Position numbers and translations under genes: made by a program. From positions 44,869 to 108,868 of the forward strand of contig CADALE010000008.1 of the NCBI GenBank assembly GCA_902788705.1: a stretch of 64,000 bases of DNA. The letters are read 5' to 3'. The notes below the pieces were generated by a model. That model made no database searches. It was given only the letters and a program-made list of their open reading frames with translations, and was not told the DNA's origin. Shown one piece after another: positions 7,707-18,843 of this stretch (positions are counted from its first letter, which is position 1; each line of letters begins with the position of its first letter). This DNA is from an uncultured Coriobacteriaceae bacterium (GTDB lineage: Bacteria; Actinomycetota; Coriobacteriia; Coriobacteriales; Atopobiaceae).

Positions 7707-8417
7707 TTACTGCTGAGGCATCTCGTAGGTGGGATCGTCCCCGTTGCCCCCCATGTGGCTGGGCGGCAGCAGGTACTGCGCCATAATCTGGTCGCGCTGC
7801 CATGGGAAGTGGAATCCCTCGAGCGCGCGGCTCATGGCAAGGTCGCGCCGCATGAGGTCTTTCTCGCGCTGAAGGGCCACAATCTGCTCGTTAAGCCGCT
7901 CGACCTGACTGGTAAGCACGGTGATGGTGGCCTCATAGTTGGAACGTATGCCATCAGAAGTCTGGCTAAGCTGGGCAACCTGCGAACGCAGGGTGGCGTT
8001 GGTCTCCTTGAGGGTGCGGATCTGGTCGCGGTAGGCCTCGATGAGGGCGGAAATCTCGGAAGGCATGGCCGCCGCGGGAATCTCGGGCTGGTTGGCCACA
8101 ATCTCGGACATGAGGGTATCTACCTCGGCGTCGTCAACGCTGGCGATGCCGATGATCTCGGAGGCTTCCTCGCTGGACACCTCGGGTGCGCGGCTTTTCA
8201 TGAGCGCATGGGCAAGCGCCGAGGCGGCCTCGGGGCCAAGGTAAACGGTGCCCTTGCCTCCGCGCGTGATGACCGGAAGGTCAAGCTCCTTGAGCTTACG
8301 GACGGCAGTTGACTTGGAGACGCCACATTCGTCCGCGACTTGCTTGATGGTGACTTCCCGTGGTTCCATGCGATCTCTCAATTCATCGAGTCTCATCGGT
8401 CCAATCGATTCTATCAC
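7707..8417 (-). CDS. Helix-turn-helix protein with C-terminal coiled coil
   Basis: The frame allows 236 residues from GTG at 8417; ATG at 8396 or 8369 are alternative starts and none has a strong ribosome site. An N-terminal helix-turn-helix is clear (VTIKQVADECGVSKSTAVRKLKEL, here given in parts: VTIKQVADECGVSK and STAVRKLKEL; about 22-45), followed by a GGKGTVYLG wing-like turn. Residues 120-210 are rich in heptad-spaced Leu/Ile with Gln/Glu and should form a coiled coil. The protein probably binds DNA as an oligomer. The layout recalls small chromosome- or replication-associated DNA-binding proteins, but no family is recognised. It is convergent with the kinase gene and follows gyrA on the same strand. 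Confidence 0.65.
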   Translation of the reverse strand: MIESIGPMRLDELRDRMEPREVTIKQVADECGVSKSTAVRKLKELDLPVITRGGKGTVYLGPEAASALAHALMKSRAPEVSSEEASEIIGIASVDDAEVDTLMSEIVANQPEIPAAAMPSEISALIEAYRDQIRTLKETNATLRSQVAQLSQTSDGIRSNYEATITVLTSQVERLNEQIVALQREKDLMRRDLAMSRALEGFHFPWQRDQIMAQYLLPPSHMGGNGDDPTYEMPQQ

Positions 8418-8418
8418 A

Positions 8419-8443
8419 TCGAACCAACCGAATCATCGCAGGT
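8419..8443. repeat. 25-bp segment repeated at 38619-38643
   Basis: Twenty-five bases containing CCAACCGAATCATCGCAGG are identical at both places. Here the segment lies just upstream of the HTH gene start; the other copy lies within a coding region. Confidence 0.7.
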
Positions 8444-8498
8444 TAAAGAGAGGAAGAATGAGAGTGCAGATGACGTGATAAGCAAGATAAAGGATGGC

Positions 8499-8621
8499 AC
8501 CCCTCGCAGCCGGCGCGAGCGAAGCAATGCGCCGGGAGGCCGACCCCGGACCCGGCAGGTACCCCTCGCAGCCGGCGCGAGCGAAGCAATGCGCCGGGAG
8601 GCCGACCCCGGACCCGGCAGG
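8499..8621. repeat. 62-bp GC-rich tandem repeat, two copies
   Basis: Unit 1 (8499-8560) and unit 2 (8561-8621) are identical over 61 bases. Each holds an internal stem CCGGCGC / GCGCCGG around GAGCGAAGCAAT, and a GACCCCGGACCCGG part. It resembles REP-type intergenic repeats. Confidence 0.85.
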
Positions 8622-8730
8622 CCGTCCCGGCGTAGCCGGGGCGGCCGCTCCTTCAGGGCTGGCGCAAGCCAGCCCTACCATCTTCCTCCACGTCAAAAGC
8701 CGAAGATGGCTGATTCTACCGCAACGATAA

Positions 8731-8799
8731 CGCGCCCCTCCCACCTTCGCACAGCGACATCCGCGAAGCGCTGAGCGGTGCGAAGGTGGGAGGGGCGCG
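8731..8799 (-). terminator. Long hairpin after gyrA with conserved loop
   Basis: A perfect 21-bp inverted repeat (8731-8751 / 8779-8799, containing CCCCTCCCACCTTCGCA) encloses 27 nt. It lies 23 nt beyond the gyrA stop. The loop contains a 25-nt string (8753-8777) that recurs in the gyrB hairpin. No T tract follows on the minus strand. Confidence 0.6.
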
Positions 8800-8822
8800 C
8801 CCCCGCAGGTCAGTCCTACGAG

Positions 8823-11642
8823 CTACTCCTCCTCGTCGAGCAGCGCGTCACTCATCGAGTCCTCCCCACCGATGTCGATGGGGTCATCCTCATTAGCCTC
8901 GCCAGCGGCAGCAAGATCAAGCGCCCCCTGCATGGGATCCACGCGGGCAGCCTTCTTCTTGCGCACCACCATGCGGGCAACTGCGCTCACGCGGTCATCC
9001 TCAGCCATGTTCATGACCTTGACGCCCTGCGTAGAGCGGCCAAGCTTTGACACGTCCATCGCCTTCACGCGAATCACGACGCCAGCCTCGCTCACCACCA
9101 TCAGCTCATGCTGCGGCCCAACCACGCGGCAGGCCACGAGGTTGCCCTTGCGCTGCGTCATCGCGATGGTGAAGACGCCCTGGCCACCACGCTTGTGCTC
9201 GGGATACTCCGAGACCGGCGTGCGCTTGCCATAGCCCTTCTCGGTCATCACGAACAGGTCGCCGTTGCCATTGCTGATCTCCATGCCAAGCACGGTGGCG
9301 CCGCCCTTCAGCGTGATGCCGCGCACGCCAGAGGTGTCGCGACCGGTGGGACGCACCTCGCTCTCGTCAAAGAGGATGGCCTTACCGTCCGAGCTGCACA
9401 GGATGATCTTCTCGCCCTCGCGCACGCGGCTCACGTTTACCAGCTCGTCGCCCTTCTTGAGGTTGATGGCGATGAGGCCGTCGCGGCGGCTGTTGTCGTA
9501 GGCGCTCATGGCCGTCTTCTTGACCATGCCATTCTTGGTGGCAAACACGAGGTACTCGTCCTCGGGGAAGTCGCGCGCCGTGATGACGGCCATGGGGTGC
9601 TCGCCCTCGGAGAGTGCCAGCACGTTGACGATGGCCGAGCCCTTGGCCTGACGCGAACCGATGGGCAGCTCATGCACCTTCACGCGGTACACCTTGCCCT
9701 TGTTGGTGAAGAACATCACGTAGTCGTGCGTGGAGGCCACAAAGAGGTCCTCAACGAAGTCGTTGTCCTTAAGCGAGAGGCCCTGGACGCCCTTGCCACC
9801 GCGCTTCTGCGAGCGATAGGTGGCCACGGGCAGGCGCTTCACGTAGCCGGCGTGCGTGCAGGTAACCACCATGTCCTCTTCGGCGATGAGGTCCTCGACA
9901 TCAAGGTCCTGCGCCTCGACGGCGGTAATCTGCGTGCGACGCTTGTTGGAGAAGCGCGCGGACACCTGGCGTAGCTCGTCCTTGATCACGCCCAGGATCT
10001 TCTCGCGATGCTCGAGCAGGTCGATGTAGTAGGCGATGCGCTCGCGCAGGTCGGCGATCTGGGCCACCAGCTCGTCGCGGGCAAGACCGGTGAGGCGACG
10101 CAAGCGCATCTGCAGGATGGCCTCGCCCTGGATGTCGTCCAGGCCAAAGCGCTCGTTCATGCGACGCTTGCTCTCGGCATCGTCACGCGAGGTGCGGATG
10201 ATGTGCACGATCTCGTCGATGTTGTCGACGGCGATAAGCAGGCCCTCGCGGATGTGCAGGTCCTTCTGAGCCTTGTCCAGGTCGTACTGGGTGCGACGAG
10301 TTACCACGTCAACCTGATGGTCGATGTAGTGGCGCAGCATCTCCACCAGGGTAAGGGTGCGCGGCACGCCATCAACAAGCGCGAGGTCAATCACGCCAAA
10401 GTTGGACTGCAGCTGCGTGCGCTTGTACAGGTTGTTAAGCACCACCTGCGGCACGGCTCCCTGCTTGAGGTCGATGACGATGCGCATGCCCTTGCGGTTT
10501 GACTCGTCGCGCATGTCGGAGATACCCTCGATGTGCTTCTCGTTTACCTGCTGCGCGATGCGCTCCTGCAGGGTGCCCTTGTTCACCTGGTAGGGAATCT
10601 CGGTCACCACCAGGCGCTGGCGGCCGCCCTTGCCGATGTTCTCGACATGTACCTTGGCACGCACGGTGATGGTGCCGCGGCCCGTCGCGTAGGCCTCGCG
10701 GATGCCATCGGTGCCCATGATGATGCCACCCGTGGGGAAGTCAGGGCCGGGCAGCACCTTCATGAGGTCGTCGACCGTCACGTCGGGGTTGTCGATCATC
10801 ATGCACACGGCCTCGGTGACCTCGGCCAAGTTGTGCGGCGGCACGTTGGTGGCCATGCCCACCGCGATGCCCGACGAGCCGTTTACCAGCAGGTTAGGGA
10901 AGCGCGAAGGCAGCACGGCGGGCTCGGTGAGGCTCTCGTCGTAGTTGGGCTGGAGGTCGACGGTCTCCTTGTCCAGGTCGCGCAGCATCTCCATGGCGGC
11001 GTAGGTAAGGCGACTCTCGGTGTAGCGCATGGCTGCCGGCGGGTCGCCGTCGATGGAACCAAAGTTGCCGTGGCCGTCAACAAGGGGCAGGCGCATCGAG
11101 AAGTCCTGGGCCATGCGCACCATCGAGTCGTAGATGGCCGCGTCGCCGTGCGGATGGTACTTACCCATGACTTCGCCCACGGTCCAGGCACTCTTCTTGT
11201 GCGGGCGGCTGGGCACGATGTGGGCCTCGTTCATGGCGTAGAGGATGCGGCGGTGCACGGGCTTCAGGCCGTCGCGCACGTCGGGCAAGGCGCGGGCAAC
11301 GATGACCGACATGGAGTACTCCAGGAAGGAGGCCTTCATCTCGTCGCTCATGTCGATGGGCTTGAGCGCGCCACCGTGGATGTCCTTGAGGTCGAGGCGG
11401 GTGCCCGCCTCGTCGGTGATGGTGTGCGAGAGGTTTGCGCCGGCAAGGTTAGTGGGAGCCGCTTCGCCGTCGTAGTCCTCGTCATCCTCGTCCTCGGACT
11501 CATACTCGTCGAGGCCGAGATCCTCGTCCATGTCGTCTAGCTCGGGATCGGACTCCATGTCGTCGATCGCGCGCTGGACGAAGTCGTCCAACGACCCAAG
11601 GTCGTCGTCACGAATGTCGTCATCATGCGTGTTGTCAGCCAC
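8823..11642 (-). CDS. gyrA: DNA gyrase subunit A with acidic N-terminal extension
   Basis: This is the cutting subunit of gyrase. The best start is GTG at 11642 (MADNTHDD), five nt after AGGAG; a GTG two codons upstream overlaps that ribosome site. The product has 939 residues. Residues 1-95 are an extra, strongly acidic segment ([13 protein letters not shown]); the normal start of the family follows at [20 protein letters not shown]. The active-site tyrosine is Y207 in [10 protein letters not shown]. The quinolone-pocket block reads [11 protein letters not shown], with Ala where E. coli has Ser83, as in mycobacteria. The C-terminal beta-pinwheel, with QKRGGKG as GyrA box, is present. The gene lies downstream of gyrB on the same strand. 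Confidence 0.96.
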   Translation of the reverse strand: MADNTHDDDIRDDDLGSLDDFVQRAIDDMESDPELDDMDEDLGLDEYESEDEDDEDYDGEAAPTNLAGANLSHTITDEAGTRLDLKDIHGGALKPIDMSDEMKASFLEYSMSVIVARALPDVRDGLKPVHRRILYAMNEAHIVPSRPHKKSAWTVGEVMGKYHPHGDAAIYDSMVRMAQDFSMRLPLVDGHGNFGSIDGDPPAAMRYTESRLTYAAMEMLRDLDKETVDLQPNYDESLTEPAVLPSRFPNLLVNGSSGIAVGMATNVPPHNLAEVTEAVCMMIDNPDVTVDDLMKVLPGPDFPTGGIIMGTDGIREAYATGRGTITVRAKVHVENIGKGGRQRLVVTEIPYQVNKGTLQERIAQQVNEKHIEGISDMRDESNRKGMRIVIDLKQGAVPQVVLNNLYKRTQLQSNFGVIDLALVDGVPRTLTLVEMLRHYIDHQVDVVTRRTQYDLDKAQKDLHIREGLLIAVDNIDEIVHIIRTSRDDAESKRRMNERFGLDDIQGEAILQMRLRRLTGLARDELVAQIADLRERIAYYIDLLEHREKILGVIKDELRQVSARFSNKRRTQITAVEAQDLDVEDLIAEEDMVVTCTHAGYVKRLPVATYRSQKRGGKGVQGLSLKDNDFVEDLFVASTHDYVMFFTNKGKVYRVKVHELPIGSRQAKGSAIVNVLALSEGEHPMAVITARDFPEDEYLVFATKNGMVKKTAMSAYDNSRRDGLIAINLKKGDELVNVSRVREGEKIILCSSDGKAILFDESEVRPTGRDTSGVRGITLKGGATVLGMEISNGNGDLFVMTEKGYGKRTPVSEYPEHKRGGQGVFTIAMTQRKGNLVACRVVGPQHELMVVSEAGVVIRVKAMDVSKLGRSTQGVKVMNMAEDDRVSAVARMVVRKKKAARVDPMQGALDLAAAGEANEDDPIDIGGEDSMSDALLDEEE

Positions 11643-11895
11643 ATTCACTCCTATACATAGGGCGCCGCGCAGCGGCGCACACTCTTACCCCACGTCCGGT
11701 GACCCTCCTTCGAGGACGCGTCCGACCGCGCTCAGGAAGGGATGGGAACCAGCCAAGAAGCCCGCGCAAGGCCTTCATCCAGCGTCAGGCAGGTGCGGTA
11801 CCGTTACAGCCCGGTATGCGAGCCTTCCGCGCTTCCAGCGAGCGACATCCGCGAAGCGCTGAGCGAGCAGAATCGCGGAAGGCTCGCCCCACAGG
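11643..11895. other. gyrB-gyrA gap with hairpin sharing the gyrA-side loop
   Basis: The 253-nt gap holds the gyrA leader and, at 11818-11887, a 14-bp perfect stem (GCGAGCCTTCCGCG) starting 9 nt after the gyrB stop. Its 42-nt loop includes the same 25-nt string (11841-11865) seen in the gyrA hairpin. A second small hairpin, GCGCCGC / GCGGCGC, lies near 11662-11678. Confidence 0.6.
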
Positions 11896-13863
<1,968 letters not shown>

Positions 13864-14097
13864 TCAAAACTATCGTTGCGTGCGCCGGCCTGGCCCCTTG
13901 GCACCAGCTATCTGCGCCGAGCCCACTGTGCCTGGTGCAAAGGTGTGCACTGATACGACGCAGCGCCGGAATGAATAGTGTACGCCTTTTTGGCCGTATC
14001 GCCTATGGCCAAGGGCTAAACTACGGGATATTCAAAGTGCAAAATCGCGTCTGAGACGTTCTAAGGGCGAAATTTGCCAAACTGGCAAAAAACTTGC

Positions 14098-14643
14098 TCA
14101 AAACTGGTCTGTAGCTTGTATGGAGGCGATTATCGCCTTAGAAATGCTTGGCCTCAGGGCCTCGGGAGCGCCTTCCAAGAGCTGCTGCACATAGGCTTGC
14201 TGCTCGGACGAGAGCGGCTTCTCATGAGAGGCGCGCTGAGCCGTGTCCTGACGGCCGGCCACGACCTTGCGCCGTGCCTCGCGATCTACGGAGAACTCGA
14301 TTCCCGACACGTGATAGCCCCAGTTGGCGAGGCGCGCCAGATAGAGGTCGCGGTTGGCATTGAGGTCGGTCACGTAGGCGTGGGAATCCACATAGACACA
14401 GATGATGGGGTCTTCCACCCCGGTTCGCGGCGCCTTCACGAACACGCGCGTGGTGTGAGCGCGCTCACGGTCGCCATTGGCGCCAAACCACGCAGCCACC
14501 GCGTAGCGCAGGGTGTGCTCCTGGCCTCCCATGCTCTGTCCTACGACGGCCTTGACAAGTGAGCCTATGCTCTCTATCGAGTCAGGCTGTGGAATTGCCT
14601 CACTATGCATCGGTTCAACCGCGTCATGAATCGATTCAGGCAT
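14098..14643 (-). CDS. DUF721/DciA-like protein
   Basis: The start ATG at 14643 (MPESIHDAVEP) has GAGGGTGAG upstream; a TTG start 24 nt earlier has none. The product has 181 residues. The central block AVAAWFGAN...TRVFVKAP...ICVYVDSHAYVTDLNANRDLYLARL matches the pattern of DUF721 (W, then a beta strand, then 'V.V.S..W...L'). DUF721 proteins (DciA) help load the replicative helicase in bacteria lacking DnaC/DnaI, and no DnaC/DnaI-type loader is seen in the window. Its position between recF and gyrB is the usual actinobacterial site for this family. The assignment is by position and pattern. Confidence 0.75.
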   Translation of the reverse strand: MPESIHDAVEPMHSEAIPQPDSIESIGSLVKAVVGQSMGGQEHTLRYAVAAWFGANGDRERAHTTRVFVKAPRTGVEDPIICVYVDSHAYVTDLNANRDLYLARLANWGYHVSGIEFSVDREARRKVVAGRQDTAQRASHEKPLSSEQQAYVQQLLEGAPEALRPSISKAIIASIQATDQF

Positions 14644-14709
14644 ATGCTCACCCTCTTGTCTTGCCAAAACCAGCCATAGGGGTAGCCCCCGGTGACAGGT
14701 TCCGTGCGT

Positions 14710-15795
14710 CTAGTCAAAGCTCACCACTGTAGCGCTCTCAAGGAGCTCGTCAGGGAAGTACCCCAGATTGGTGGTGGTTACCACCGTCTGCATGCCGCCC
14801 TGCACAAAGCGCGTGGCGGCCTCGCGGCGGCTGCCGTCAAGCTCGCTCATCACGTCGTCAAGCAGCAGTAGGGGCTTCTCACCCAGCACCTCCTCGGCCA
14901 AGGCCACCTCGGCCATCTTCCACGCAAGCACGATGGAGCGCTGCTGCCCCTGGCTGCCGTAGGCGCGCGCGTCACGACCATTGATGGCAAAGGTTATGTC
15001 ATCACGCTGCGGTCCTACCAGTGTCTGCTGTCTGCGCAGCTCGTCTGCACGCAGCTGTGTCATGCGCTCGGCGAAGCGGTCGGCCAGCTGGTCGCGCGAG
15101 AGCTCTTCGCAACCCTCCCCCAGCGAACACTCATAGTTGCTGGTAAGCTCCTCACCCTGCGAGATCTGCCGATAGATGGGAATCATCTGGTCGCGCAGGC
15201 GTGCAAAAAGCCGTAGCCGCGACTGTAGCAGCGTGGCCCCACCAAGGGCCACCGACGCATCCCAGGCATCAAGCAGGTCAAGGTTGGGATGCTCGTCCTT
15301 AAGCAGGCGATTTCGCTGCTCAACCGCACGCTGGTAGGCTGCTAGCACCTTTGAGTAGCCACGGTTGGCCTGACGGCCAAAGCCATCCAGCTCGTCACGG
15401 CGATACGACGCCCCGCGCTTCACGAACGAGAGGTCGTCGGGATTGAACAGCACGCTCATCAGGGTGCCAGGCATCTCCCCTGCCTGCACGCGCTTGCCAT
15501 TGCGCATGAAGGTGCGCTTGGACGCCTCGATGGTGCATGAGACGTCAACCACGCGACCGTCGCCCTCCAGGCGCGCCGCGATGCGCGCAGAGGTGGCCTG
15601 CTCACGCACCTGCTGCGAGGGCTTGGGCTTGCGAAACGACATGCCAGCCGTCAACATCTGCAGCGCCTCGACCGTGTTGGTCTTGCCTGCGGCGTTGTGC
15701 CCATGCAGGATGGTCATGCCCTCGCCGAAGGCTATGTCCCGCTCGGCAAAGTTGCGCCAGTCGCGCAACTCCAGCCTACAAACGCGCAGGCCCAC
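14710..15795 (-). CDS. recF: DNA replication and repair protein RecF
   Basis: An SMC-like ATPase that helps load RecA at gaps through RecR. The product has 361 residues with GTG start at 15795, 3 nt after the dnaN stop, so translation is probably coupled. The Walker A motif is GHNAAGKTN (about 32-40), the signature helix region is YGSQGQQRS (about 268-276), and Walker B is PLLLLDDVMSELD (about 309-321). The N-terminus RLELRDWRNFAE is typical. It is followed by the DciA-like gene. Confidence 0.96.
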   Translation of the reverse strand: MGLRVCRLELRDWRNFAERDIAFGEGMTILHGHNAAGKTNTVEALQMLTAGMSFRKPKPSQQVREQATSARIAARLEGDGRVVDVSCTIEASKRTFMRNGKRVQAGEMPGTLMSVLFNPDDLSFVKRGASYRRDELDGFGRQANRGYSKVLAAYQRAVEQRNRLLKDEHPNLDLLDAWDASVALGGATLLQSRLRLFARLRDQMIPIYRQISQGEELTSNYECSLGEGCEELSRDQLADRFAERMTQLRADELRRQQTLVGPQRDDITFAINGRDARAYGSQGQQRSIVLAWKMAEVALAEEVLGEKPLLLLDDVMSELDGSRREAATRFVQGGMQTVVTTTNLGYFPDELLESATVVSFD

Positions 15796-15798
15796 GCG

Positions 15799-16899
15799 CT
15801 ACATCCTGACCGGCATCAGAAGGTAGAGGTAGTTGATCTTGGCGTAGCTCTTGAAGATGCCCGGCTGCATGGTGCTCTGCAACTCAAGCGTGAGCTCTTG
15901 GCGGTCGGACGCGGCGTTGACGCAGTCAAACACGTAGTGGTAGTTGAGTGCGATGGGCATGCTCTCGCCCATCACCTCAACCGGCAGCAGCTCGGTGGAT
16001 TCGCCCTGGTCGGGGCTGGAGGCCGAGAGGCGCATGAGCTTGGCGTCGGCGTCGATGTCGAAGCGCACCGAGGGATTGGCCAGCGCGATGACCGACACGC
16101 GCTTAAGCGCCGCCGAGAACTCAGCCGTGTCGATGGTGACGGTGGTGTTGCAGCTCTTGGGAAGAAGTTGCTGGTAGTTGGGGAAGTTACCCTCAATCTT
16201 GCGCGACACGTAGGTGGTGTTGCCAAACGAGAACACCACCTGGCTGCCCGTGGTTCCCACGGTGATGGTGTCGGTCATGGACGGAAGGGCCAGCACGTCG
16301 TGGAACGTGGCTCCCGGGACGATGGCGCGGAAGGGCTCGTCGGGCGCGACGGACACATTGGAGTCGCATACGGCAAGGCGGTAGGAGTCGGTTGCTACGA
16401 GGCGGATAACGTTCTGCTCGACCGTGAGCAGAACGCCGCCCAGGATGGGACGCGAGGTGTCCTTGGAGGTGACCTTATATACCTTGTCCACCATCTCGGC
16501 CAGCAGGGCGCTGGGCAGCTCGATGGAGCGTTCGAGCGCATACTGCGGGAACTCAGGGAAGTCGTGCGGGTCAAGCGTGTTGAGGCGGAAGCGCGAGCGA
16601 CCGCAGGTAACCGTGATCAGGCGGTCGATGCCTTCGAAGGTGACCGCCGAGTCGGGAAGGGTCTTCACGATGTTGGCCAGAATCTTGCCGGACACCACCG
16701 TCTCGCCAGCCTCCTCGACGTTGGCGGCGATGCGGTGGCGGATCGAGATGGTGAGGTTGGTGGTCTGGAACTCGAGGGTGCCCTCCGTTGCGCGCACGTA
16801 GATGCCCGAGAGGATGGGCAGGGTTGAGTTGGTGGCCATGCCCTTGGTCACGACAAGCAGGGCCTTAGCAAGTGCGGACTGGCTGACGGTGAACTTCAT
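15799..16899 (-). CDS. dnaN: DNA polymerase III beta sliding clamp
   Basis: The product has 366 residues from ATG 16899 (MKFTVSQSALAKALLVV) with AAGGAGG eight nt upstream. The three-domain clamp layout is complete, and the C-terminus ends in YLLMPVRM, close to the usual 'YxxMPxR' end. It forms the ring that tethers the polymerase. Gene order dnaA-dnaN-recF is intact, with a 233-nt gap to dnaA that may hold a separate promoter (TATATA near 16930 on the minus strand). Confidence 0.97.
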   Translation of the reverse strand: MKFTVSQSALAKALLVVTKGMATNSTLPILSGIYVRATEGTLEFQTTNLTISIRHRIAANVEEAGETVVSGKILANIVKTLPDSAVTFEGIDRLITVTCGRSRFRLNTLDPHDFPEFPQYALERSIELPSALLAEMVDKVYKVTSKDTSRPILGGVLLTVEQNVIRLVATDSYRLAVCDSNVSVAPDEPFRAIVPGATFHDVLALPSMTDTITVGTTGSQVVFSFGNTTYVSRKIEGNFPNYQQLLPKSCNTTVTIDTAEFSAALKRVSVIALANPSVRFDIDADAKLMRLSASSPDQGESTELLPVEVMGESMPIALNYHYVFDCVNAASDRQELTLELQSTMQPGIFKSYAKINYLYLLMPVRM

Positions 16900-17132
16900 G
16901 GGGTGGCCTCCTTGTTATCTCTTACTAGATATATATAAGGTAATAGTAATGATAGTGTCCTGTAGAAATGTTCATTACTCGCATCAGCGCAGGTAAAGGG
17001 CCTGAACAAGACCTGCCGCGCGCGTGGCTGCACTCGACAGTGTCTTCATGTTCAGAGGGTGTCGAATAGTTTTCTGCACCGGTTCCCTTCCTTTTAGACA
17101 CGAATCCACATGATTTGAACCAGCTTTTGACA

Positions 17133-18647
17133 TCAGGATCCGTCGGTGATGCTGTCGCGCAATATCTCCAGCTGGTCGAGGAACACGCGGTTGGTCTTGC
17201 GTAGCTCGTCCACCCACGCGATGGAGTGTTTCACGGTGGCGTGGCTGCGCCCGCCGAAGCGCTTGCCGATGTCGGCTAGGGTGTTGTCGGTGAGCTCGCG
17301 CGTGAGCCAGATGGCCACGTGACGGGGCTCCATCAGCTCCTTGTTGCGCTTCGACCCCACCAGACCCGCGTGGCTTACGTCGTAGTGGTTCTCAACCGCA
17401 CGCTGGATCTGCTCGATGGTGATGACCTTCTGGCCGGTGGGCCACTTCTGCGCCGCCACGCGCACCACGTCCTCGCGCGTGAGCTGGCCGCCAGCCTGCT
17501 CGCGCTGGTGGGCCTGCATCAGGCATGACTGCACGAAGCCCTCGATGATGCGGATGTTGGTGCCGGCCTTCTCGGCCATCAGCTTGCGCAGGTCGTTGGG
17601 GATGGTGCCATCTAGGCCCACCACGTGCTCATCCAGCGCGTCGGCCTTCATGCGCTCGTAGAAGGCATTGACCAGGTTGAGCTTGAGTTCGTAGTCGGGC
17701 ACCTGGATACTTACCGTCACGCCCGAGTCCATGCGGCTGGTGTCGCGCTCGTCAAATTGGCTGTCGCCCATGCCCAGCTGTGAGGGGCTGCGGTCGGCCG
17801 CCAGCACCACCTGCTTGCCGTGCGCGGTGAGGTAGTTGAAGGTCTCGAAGAAGAAGCGGATCGAGCCCACGGCGGTGGACATGTTTTGGATGTCGTCGAT
17901 GATGAGCACGTCGACGTCCTGGTAGTGGCGGGTAAGGGCGCTGCGCGGCAGGGCCGAGCGCTCGTCGCGCACTGCGCTGACGTACTCGTCGATGAAGTCG
18001 CCGGCCGTGCGGTACACGCACAGGCGCGAGGGGTCGTTCTGGGCGATGTAGTTCTGGATTGCGCGCAGCAGGTGCGTCTTGCCCAGGCCGCTCTTGCCGT
18101 GGATGAAGAGGGGGTTGTAGCTCTTGTTGCCGTTGGCCACCTGCTTGGCAGCCTCGAAGGCCAGCATGTTCTCCTCGCCGGACACGAAGCGGTCGAAGGT
18201 GAGCTTGGAGCCTCCCTCGGGAACCTCCTCGTAGAGGGGGTTGTTCTCGCGGCGCGCCGCAGGCGTGGGCTCTACGGGCTCCGGCTCGGGGGCAACTGTT
18301 GCTCGTGGTGCCACCGTGGTGCTGGCCATCGCGTCAAGCTCGCCCTGGCTTACCACCGACCTGGTCTCCACCTGGCGTGGGACCTGGTCCTTGACCAGCT
18401 CGACCACCAAGGTGAGGGGCTCGAAGGCGGCCTCCTCGAGGCACTCCTCGATGACGGCGCGCTGGTCGAGTATCTTGCGCTGGGCAAAGCCAAGGTTGGT
18501 GCCTATGTGCAGTTCGCCCTCGCCAAGCGAGAGGGCCTGGCAACTTTGGAGCATGGCCATGGCTGCAGGCGGCAAGCCGCGCAGGCTGAGCAGCGTGAGC
18601 ACGTCGTCCCACAGGATGGAGGCGTCTGATCTGCTGTCTTGGTCCAT
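17133..18647 (-). CDS. dnaA: Chromosomal replication initiator DnaA with altered recognition helix
   Basis: The initiator ATPase has 504 residues from ATG 18647, after AAGGAGG. Domain I is about 1-85; a Pro/Glu/Thr-rich linker follows (about 105-140). The AAA+ domain has Walker A HGKSGLGKTHLL (about 183-194) and Walker B DVLIIDDIQ. Domain IV carries the DnaA signature at about 465-474, reading GGRSHATVKH instead of the common GGRDHTTVLH. In E. coli the Asp, His and first Thr of that motif touch the bases of the DnaA box, so two of three contacts differ here. This goes with the TTTTCAACA-like boxes in the flanking gaps. Confidence 0.96.
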   Translation of the reverse strand: MDQDSRSDASILWDDVLTLLSLRGLPPAAMAMLQSCQALSLGEGELHIGTNLGFAQRKILDQRAVIEECLEEAAFEPLTLVVELVKDQVPRQVETRSVVSQGELDAMASTTVAPRATVAPEPEPVEPTPAARRENNPLYEEVPEGGSKLTFDRFVSGEENMLAFEAAKQVANGNKSYNPLFIHGKSGLGKTHLLRAIQNYIAQNDPSRLCVYRTAGDFIDEYVSAVRDERSALPRSALTRHYQDVDVLIIDDIQNMSTAVGSIRFFFETFNYLTAHGKQVVLAADRSPSQLGMGDSQFDERDTSRMDSGVTVSIQVPDYELKLNLVNAFYERMKADALDEHVVGLDGTIPNDLRKLMAEKAGTNIRIIEGFVQSCLMQAHQREQAGGQLTREDVVRVAAQKWPTGQKVITIEQIQRAVENHYDVSHAGLVGSKRNKELMEPRHVAIWLTRELTDNTLADIGKRFGGRSHATVKHSIAWVDELRKTNRVFLDQLEILRDSITDGS

Positions 18648-18843
18648 GTCACCTCCTTGCCGTAGGGTGAATGTTGAAAAGTCATTCCATTATAGTGATG
18701 AAAACTTGGGCGTGAGCGTACTTTCTCAACAATTTTGGTGAGGGGAAGAACCGCAGGTAAGGGCTACGTATTAGCGCGATGGGACAGCTGTGGTGCGTTT
18801 TGAGCGCCTCCGTGGTGCGGGCCTTTGGTGTTTGGGGCGCCTA
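18648..18843. promoter_or_regulatory. dnaA upstream region with candidate DnaA boxes
   Basis: This gap holds TGTTGAAAA (18672-18680) and TTCTCAACA (18723-18731), in opposite orientation, close upstream of dnaA. They match the boxes in the next gap and could give dnaA autoregulation. The dnaA ribosome site is at its left edge. Confidence 0.45.

Larger units (their letters stand above)
8418..8822. other. Hairpin-rich gap between gyrA and the HTH gene
   Basis: These 405 nt hold no gene. They contain, in order, a 25-bp segment also found at 38619-38643, a 62-bp tandem duplication, two further short hairpins (8626-8640 and 8656-8677) and the gyrA-side hairpin. Open frames across them are made of repeats. 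Confidence 0.6.
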
